Position numbers and translations under genes: made by a program. From an uncultured Mycoplasmatota bacterium (GTDB taxonomy: Bacteria > Bacillota_I > Bacilli_A > RF39 > UBA660): a stretch of 39,604 nucleotides of DNA. Of this stretch, positions 34,616 to 39,604 are shown piece after piece. Below the pieces are notes generated by a model. That model had not been told where the DNA came from and made no database searches. It saw only the letters and a program-made list of their open reading frames with translations. The number at the start of each line of letters is the position of its first letter. Position 1 is the stretch's first letter. Location: NCBI GenBank assembly GCA_900553855.1, contig USFG01000011.1:1-39604 (forward strand), read 5' to 3'.

Positions 34616-34647
34616 AAGTAGAATTTAATTTAGATTCTACTTTTTTT
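34616..34647 (+). terminator. typA terminator
   Basis: AAGTAGAAT and ATTCTACTT, 9 pairs around a 9-base loop, then Ts. Confidence 0.88.
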
Positions 34648-34686
34648 CAAATACATAATTATATTTTCTTGTAAGAAAACATAAAA

Positions 34687-34989
34687 CTATTTATTTGCCT
34701 CAATTAACTTATCAATTTCTTCCTTCATTATATTTATGGCTTCTTTAATTTGTTCCAATTCAAGATCATATTTCATACCATTATTACTATTTTGATTATT
34801 AGTGTTATTATTGCTTTGATATAACTGTAAAAACGTAGCATTAGTTTCTAATACTTGCCCTAATAACATAAACCAGTTTCCAATCGCATTTTGTACATAA
34901 CTATTAAAGGGATACGTAAGAGCATAACCTATAATTAATGCTGCTAAAGTATCAACCCTAGAAGCTGCTTCCTCTTCCTTACTATTCAT
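34687..34989 (-). CDS. Unknown small protein with hydrophobic core
   Basis: 100 residues. A hydrophobic stretch (about 12-50, VDTLAALIIGYALTYPFNSY, then NAIGNWFMLLGQVLE), an Asn-rich linker (about 58-70) and a coiled-coil end (ELEQIKEAINIMKEEIDKL). No family recognised. There is no ribosome site, and TATACT lies only five to six bases before the ATG, so the message may be leaderless. Divergent from rubrerythrin across 71 bases. Confidence 0.6.
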   Translation of the reverse strand: MNSKEEEAASRVDTLAALIIGYALTYPFNSYVQNAIGNWFMLLGQVLETNATFLQLYQSNNNTNNQNSNNGMKYDLELEQIKEAINIMKEEIDKLIEANK

Positions 34990-35007
34990 AATAAAGTATA
35001 TGTTCGC

Positions 35008-35037
35008 TTGATATCAAATATTAAAAAATGTTATAAT
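35008..35037 (+). promoter_or_regulatory. Rubrerythrin promoter
   Basis: TTGATA, an 18-base spacer and TATAAT with TG one base upstream. The -35 is part of the palindrome TTGATATCAA (35008-35017), a possible repressor site. Confidence 0.6.
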
Positions 35038-35060
35038 TAAAAAGGAAAGAAGGAATTAAA

Positions 35061-35600
35061 ATGGAATTAAAAGGAAGTAGAACAGAAGCTAACTTATTAG
35101 CTGCTTTTGCAGGAGAAAGTCAAGCACGTAATAAATATACATTCTACGCATCACAAGCAAGAAAAGATGGTTATGAACAAATAGCATCAATCTTTGAAGA
35201 AACAGCAAATAATGAAAAAGAACATGCAAAACTATGGTTTAAAGAACTTCATGGTGGAAAAGTTCCATCTACAATAGATAACTTAAAAGATGCAGCTAAT
35301 GGTGAAAACTATGAATGGACCGAAATGTATAAAGACTTTGCTAAAATTGCTAGAGAAGAAGGTTTTGACAAAATAGCTACTTTATTCGAAAAAGTAGGAG
35401 AAATTGAAAAACATCATGAAGAAAGATATCTAAAATTAGTTGGAAACATTAACGACAATATGGTATTCCAAAGAGGAGAAGAAAAAGTATGGATTTGTCG
35501 TAACTGTGGTCATATTACATATGGTACAAAAGCACCTGAAGTATGTCCAGTATGCAACCATCCTCAAAGTTATATGGAATTAAAAGCTGAAAATTACTAA
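35061..35600 (+). CDS. rbr: Rubrerythrin
   Basis: 179 residues. A ferritin-like diiron domain with two E..H motifs (GESQARNKYTFYA, NNEKEHAKLW near 50, REEGFDKIATLF, EIEKHHEERY near 110-120), then a C-terminal rubredoxin domain with CRNCGH and CPVCNH (about 146-165). It reduces hydrogen peroxide in anaerobes. GAAGGA lies about seven bases before ATG. All iron ligands visible are present, so it should be active. Confidence 0.97.
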   Translation: MELKGSRTEANLLAAFAGESQARNKYTFYASQARKDGYEQIASIFEETANNEKEHAKLWFKELHGGKVPSTIDNLKDAANGENYEWTEMYKDFAKIAREEGFDKIATLFEKVGEIEKHHEERYLKLVGNINDNMVFQRGEEKVWICRNCGHITYGTKAPEVCPVCNHPQSYMELKAENY

Positions 35601-35605
35601 TACAA

Positions 35606-35633
35606 AAAGAGATTCAAACACCTGAATCTCTTT
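35606..35633. terminator. Two-way terminator between rbr and FemAB gene
   Basis: AAAGAGATTCA and TGAATCTCTTT, 11 perfect pairs around AACACC. Serves the two convergent genes. Confidence 0.88.
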
Positions 35634-36861
35634 AATTTTGCTCAAATTTATGCGAAGGTAAAAATTCCTTACTTAACAATCCTTTAGATTGAATCTTCTT
35701 AAATAATAGTTCATTAAGAACGATATCAAATTCACCAATAAACTCATAAATAATAGGATCAAAATCTAACTTAACCTTATTAAAATCATAATATATACTA
35801 TTTTCACTAAAATCGCTAGCAAGACCATTTAATTCCAAATATTCATACATTTCTTTATTATTATTAATTAAATAATTATATAAATAATACTGAGCATAAA
35901 CATTATCGTTATCATAATCTTCTAAAACAATACTAACCCTATTTTGATACTTAACTATTACAGCTCCACCAATATATTTAAATTTATGTAATTTAAGTCC
36001 TGCCGTAGCATCAACAACCTGATTTTTATATTTTAATAAATCCTTATCACTTTGCATCTTCTTATTAACAGCTTCATCACTACTATCAGTTTGAAGTCTT
36101 TCATTATAATAATTATTATTTTCAAGTTCTTTATTATATCTTTCTCTTGCACTTATTAAACATTTTTCATAATTAGCTTTAACCAATATAAGTTCCGCAT
36201 TATTACCAAAATGATTTAAAATACTCTTAAAATAATTAATAGTTTGATAACTATGTTTACTAGCAATATCATATAAAATATCAATATCCTTTATATCAAG
36301 AACCTCAACTGTTAATCCATTATCTTCTGTTAAATCTAAAATTTCATTAAGTTTTTCATTCTGACTATATTCTTTTAAATTAATATAAGGATTAATTCTT
36401 GGAAATAAGAAATCTAATGGATAAATTTCTCTTCTTCTTTTAAAATTAGCATCTTTAAGAACATCAATAATATTAACATTTTGATTATAATTAAAAGTAA
36501 AATTATTCTTATCCACATTACCAATTATAATTTCTGGATTAATCTTTAAAAAAGAATAACCTTTCTTTCTATAATGAGAACAAACATCTTTAATAAACTT
36601 CTTTAATAATTCCGTATTATAATAATCTATTAAAAATCCTTTAGGAGCATAAACAAACTTAGCAAAAGTACCTATTTTTTTTCTTAATACTAAAGAAGCA
36701 GCAACCAAATTATTACTATCATCTCGATATCCTATTAAATCATGAGTATATCCCATATCACTCATAACTTTTGCATATTCAATTGTTTGACAATAATTTC
36801 TTAAAGGATGATTATTAGCAAAATCACTAAATTCAGAACTATTTAATTCAACTATTCTCAT
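35632..36861 (-). CDS. FemAB-type peptidyltransferase
   Basis: 409 residues. Two GNAT-like halves (NHPLRNYCQTIEYAKVM, YAPKGFLIDY; IGGAVIVKYQNRVSIVLED) with an inserted coiled coil near 255-300 (YNKELENNNYYNERLQTDS), the usual layout of FemA/FemB/FemX. These enzymes add amino acids from aminoacyl-tRNA to the peptidoglycan stem or bridge in the cytosol. The start is ATG 36861, six bases after AGAGGTG. An upstream TTG (36879) is rejected. Which residue it adds is not readable. Confidence 0.88.
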   Translation of the reverse strand: MRIVELNSSEFSDFANNHPLRNYCQTIEYAKVMSDMGYTHDLIGYRDDSNNLVAASLVLRKKIGTFAKFVYAPKGFLIDYYNTELLKKFIKDVCSHYRKKGYSFLKINPEIIIGNVDKNNFTFNYNQNVNIIDVLKDANFKRRREIYPLDFLFPRINPYINLKEYSQNEKLNEILDLTEDNGLTVEVLDIKDIDILYDIASKHSYQTINYFKSILNHFGNNAELILVKANYEKCLISARERYNKELENNNYYNERLQTDSSDEAVNKKMQSDKDLLKYKNQVVDATAGLKLHKFKYIGGAVIVKYQNRVSIVLEDYDNDNVYAQYYLYNYLINNNKEMYEYLELNGLASDFSENSIYYDFNKVKLDFDPIIYEFIGEFDIVLNELLFKKIQSKGLLSKEFLPSHKFEQN

Positions 36862-36977
36862 TAAGAACACCTCTACCAATATATTTTATCAAATTTTTTA
36901 CTAAAAGTCTTTATATTTTTTTTATTTTAAATTAGTCAAAATAATTTTCCACTTTACACCTGAATTTACCAAAATAA

Positions 36978-37006
36978 TTGCACCAACTAAATTAAAATAC
37001 TATAAT
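36978..37006 (+). promoter_or_regulatory. eno promoter
   Basis: TTGCAC, a 17-base spacer and TATAAT; AAAGGAG follows before the ATG. Confidence 0.6.
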
Positions 37007-37029
37007 TAAATTAAGATAAAGGAGACATT

Positions 37030-38265
37030 ATGAAAATAATAGATTTAAAATCAAGAGAAATATTAGATAGTAGAGGAAATCCAACTGTTGAAACAGATAT
37101 GTTTTTAGAAGATGGATCATTTGTTAGAGCAAGTGTTCCATCAGGAGCATCAACTGGTACAAATGAAGCTCTAGAATTAAGAGATAATGACAAAACAAGA
37201 TATGATGGAAAAGGAGTTTTAAAAGCAGTTAACAATGTTAATGGAATAATTAGAGAAAATATTATTGGACTAGAAACAAACCAAGAAAACATTGATAAAT
37301 TATTAATTAAATTAGATGAAACCAATAATAAATCAAACTTAGGAGCAAATGCAATATTAAGCGTATCACTTTGTACAATGAAAGCAATTGCTCATGAACA
37401 ACATAAAGAACTATTTGAAATTTTTGATGGACCTTACACATTACCATATCCAATGATGAACATAGTTAATGGTGGAGTTCATGCATCAAGTGGTCTTGAA
37501 ATTCAAGAATTTATGATTGTACCACAACAAGATACCTTTAAAGAAAGATTAAGATGTGGAGCAGAAGTATTTCATAAACTAAAAGAATTGTTGAAAACTG
37601 ATGGTTTTTCCACAGGAGTTGGTGATGAAGGCGGATTTGCCCCTAACTTAGATAAAATAGAAGATGCCCTAGATTATATTGTAAAAGCTATTAAAGGAGC
37701 AAATTATATTCCAGGTAAAGATGTATTCATCGCCTTAGATGCTGCTGCAAGTGAATTCTATGATGGTAAAATGTATACAATTAATAAACAAAAAATAACT
37801 AAAGAAGAATTAGTAAACTTTTATAAAGAATTAGTTAGAAAATACCCTATAATGAGTATTGAAGATGCCGCATCAGAAAATGATATAGAAACAATTAAAA
37901 CATTAACAAAAGAACTAGGAAATAAAATAATGTTAGTTGGTGATGATTACTTTGTAACAAATATCGAATACTTAAATAAAGGTATTACAGAACATTATAA
38001 CAACGCAATATTATTAAAAGCTAATCAAATAGGTACTATAACTGAAATGTTAGAAACCATTAAACTAGCTAAAAATAATAATTTTAAAACTATAATATCC
38101 CATCGTAGTGGCGAAACAGAAGATACATTTATCTCTGATTTAGCAGTTGGACTAAACTTAGGTTACATTAAAACAGGTTCTCTATCAAGAGGAGAAAGAA
38201 TAGCAAAGTACAATCAATTGTTAAGAATAGAAGAAAAATTAACACATAATACATGGAATATGTAA
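37030..38265 (+). CDS. eno: Enolase
   Basis: 411 residues, about 20 shorter than usual. SREILDSRGNPTVE, EIQEFMIVP, VGDEGGFAP, ALDAAASEF, SIEDAASEND, VGDDYFVTN, KANQIGTITE and SHRSGETED cover the metal and catalytic residues, so it should convert 2-phosphoglycerate to phosphoenolpyruvate. It deviates at the usually invariant SIEDG..EDDW and GDDLFVTN positions. It has its own promoter and lies next to a surface-protein gene; no operon with other glycolytic genes here. Confidence 0.96.
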   Translation: MKIIDLKSREILDSRGNPTVETDMFLEDGSFVRASVPSGASTGTNEALELRDNDKTRYDGKGVLKAVNNVNGIIRENIIGLETNQENIDKLLIKLDETNNKSNLGANAILSVSLCTMKAIAHEQHKELFEIFDGPYTLPYPMMNIVNGGVHASSGLEIQEFMIVPQQDTFKERLRCGAEVFHKLKELLKTDGFSTGVGDEGGFAPNLDKIEDALDYIVKAIKGANYIPGKDVFIALDAAASEFYDGKMYTINKQKITKEELVNFYKELVRKYPIMSIEDAASENDIETIKTLTKELGNKIMLVGDDYFVTNIEYLNKGITEHYNNAILLKANQIGTITEMLETIKLAKNNNFKTIISHRSGETEDTFISDLAVGLNLGYIKTGSLSRGERIAKYNQLLRIEEKLTHNTWNM

Positions 38266-38355
38266 AATAATTTAAATTTTATAATAAACAATACAAAAAT
38301 TTAATTGAATAAAAACAAATAATATATTAAAATATTAATATAGGACTGATAGAAT

Positions 38356-39604
38356 ATGAATAAATTTGATAAATATAAAATTCCAATTTTTATTTCGTTA
38401 AATATCTTAGTTTTAATATCATTATTTGGTATGGCTTATGCATACTTTAAAGCTACCGTAAATAATGCTGAATCAGCATCGACAATAAGTATTGAGTCAG
38501 GAGAATTAACTATAAATTATCAGGGAAACACTGCTGATATTGTAGCATCAGGTATCGTACCAGGTTGGTCAGAAACTAAAAAATTTACCCTTTCCGGTAA
38601 AAACACAACCAAAACCAACGAATTTCATACTGACAATAATTTATATTATAAAATAATATTAGCTATAGATAATAATACATTCTCAGAAGGAGCTTTAACA
38701 TACAGCCTAGCTAAAGATAGTACATCATCAACTAATGGTAAAATGGCTGATGAAGCATCTGGAACAATTAATCAAAGTGGTAATCAAATAATTGGTTATG
38801 GTTATTTCTCAGAAACTTCAACATTTGTAGATCATATTTATAACTTAACAATCTCATTTCCAAGTACCGAATACGATCAATCTGCCGACAATGGTAAATC
38901 ATTTGCCGCCCATGTAACTATTGGCGAAGGAAAACAAACAATTTCTGAATATATTTCTAAATTAGACTTAACATACAATGGATTAGAAATAGACGATACA
39001 ACCAATAAAAACTTAAGATATGTAGGAGCATCACCAAAGAACTATCTAAAATTTAATAATGAAACATGGCGAATAATCGGAGTATTTAATAATATAACAA
39101 CAATAGATAAACTAGGAAATGAAAAAACAGAATCTTTAGTAAAAATAGTAAGAAATGATTCACTAGGAAATTATTCATGGGATAGTTCAAAATCATCAAC
39201 AAATAGTGGATATGGTGTTAATGAATGGAGTCAAGCCGATTTAATGTATGAATTAAACTGTGATGGAAAATCTACAAAATATTGTCGCGAAGATATAACA
39301 GAAGGTTATTTATCAAATCTAACAAATGGAACAACTTATTGGTACAATGGAGAAAATAATGCTAAAAATGGACCATATGATTATAGTAAAAATATAAAAA
39401 GTGATTCAATAGACAAAATAGCAACCGTAAGATGGAACACAAGTAGAACAACATTAGGAGCAAGTGCACTAGATTCATATAATCAAGAAAGAAGTACAAC
39501 ACTAATAAATACACCAAGTGATAATGTTCCAAGAAACAACACATGGGATGGAAAAATAGCTCTAATATATCCAAGTGATTATGGATATGCCTCAACAGAT
39601 AAAA
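38356..39604 (+). CDS. Large surface protein, 3' end outside window
   Basis: The frame starts at ATG 38356 and is open through the right edge (416 residues). MNKFDKYKIPIFISLNILV and the following LLIS-like stretch form a signal/anchor, ending in AYAYFKATVNN. A strand-rich region (about 45-200) resembles TasA/camelysin-like surface domains. From about 215 (LEIDDTTNKNLRYVGASPKN, YLKFNNETWRIIGVF) it matches a module frequent in surface proteins of gut Firmicutes, as I recall. AGGA lies 10 bases upstream. Repeats or a wall anchor, if any, lie outside the window. Likely secreted or surface-displayed; binding target unknown. Confidence 0.8.
   Translation, partial: MNKFDKYKIPIFISLNILVLISLFGMAYAYFKATVNNAESASTISIESGELTINYQGNTADIVASGIVPGWSETKKFTLSGKNTTKTNEFHTDNNLYYKIILAIDNNTFSEGALTYSLAKDSTSSTNGKMADEASGTINQSGNQIIGYGYFSETSTFVDHIYNLTISFPSTEYDQSADNGKSFAAHVTIGEGKQTISEYISKLDLTYNGLEIDDTTNKNLRYVGASPKNYLKFNNETWRIIGVFNNITTIDKLGNEKTESLVKIVRNDSLGNYSWDSSKSSTNSGYGVNEWSQADLMYELNCDGKSTKYCREDITEGYLSNLTNGTTYWYNGENNAKNGPYDYSKNIKSDSIDKIATVRWNTSRTTLGASALDSYNQERSTTLINTPSDNVPRNNTWDGKIALIYPSDYGYASTDK

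Noticed and set aside
39362..39595. A leftward open frame of 77 codons near the right edge.
   Set aside because: It is antisense to the surface protein and His/Leu-rich in the way that antisense of AT-rich coding DNA is.
1..39604. CRISPR arrays, insertion sequences or prophage.
   Set aside because: No regularly spaced repeats, no transposase or phage structural wording on either strand.

Overview
The window is a very AT-rich stretch of a bacterial chromosome that uses the standard bacterial code. TGA is a real stop: it ends yabG, yabP and the ABC ATPase gene, twice inside ATGA overlaps. Gene content (sporulation genes yabG, yabP and yabQ, veg, spoVG, a DivIC-type protein, a FemAB-type ligase, AGGAGG and AGGTGATC ribosome sites) points to a low-GC Bacillota, probably a gut-associated member of the Bacilli with a compact genome. 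I cannot name the genus.

Layout. Bases 1-5000 are accessory and partly decayed. They hold a left-truncated gene overlapping a probable DUF6339 gene, a small membrane ORF coupled to a 'YHGS' protein with an ADP-ribosyltransferase-like look, the frameshifted C-terminal remnant of an AlbA-type ATP-binding protein, and a two-domain helix-turn-helix repressor divergent from an unknown gene. A 659-base gap follows with a promoter-terminator pair that may encode a small RNA. Bases 5043-9764 are an arginine deiminase operon, arcA-arcB-arcCD, with overlapping reading frames. Carbamate kinase and the arginine/ornithine-type antiporter are one 794-residue protein. Next come a polar amino acid ABC transporter with binding protein and permease fused (9962-12122), a ClpX-like AAA+ protein with an unfamiliar N-terminal domain and an IGF loop, and a U32 peptidase/RNA hydroxylase.

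Bases 16404-19449 form a compact run in the Bacillus order: small membrane protein, yabG, veg, spoVG, yabP, yabQ, divIC and ssrA (tmRNA). Just downstream of ssrA is a small mobile-element scar (19550-21110): the 3' part of a Mob/Pre-type relaxase with two nonsense codons, two small genes, and a shrunken tRNA-Leu-like relic.

Bases 21168-28849 carry a LysR regulator divergent from a PHP phosphoesterase, a HAD protein, a membrane-anchored double-thioredoxin protein, a bacterial PH-domain protein, an unknown anchored protein, a double-LysM protein and a polytopic membrane protein. tRNA-Cys follows, then a lipid kinase, a YfhO-type membrane protein, a TypA/BipA GTPase, rubrerythrin, a FemAB-type ligase, enolase and the start of a large surface protein cut by the right edge.

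How it fits together: the arc operon makes ATP, ammonia and ornithine from arginine, and the next operon could import amino acids. Rubrerythrin protects an anaerobic cell from oxygen, and FemAB, YfhO, LysM and the surface protein build or bind the envelope. Many terminators are folded into the last codons of genes, and convergent pairs share one hairpin. All functions are read from sequence motifs by eye; no database search was run.
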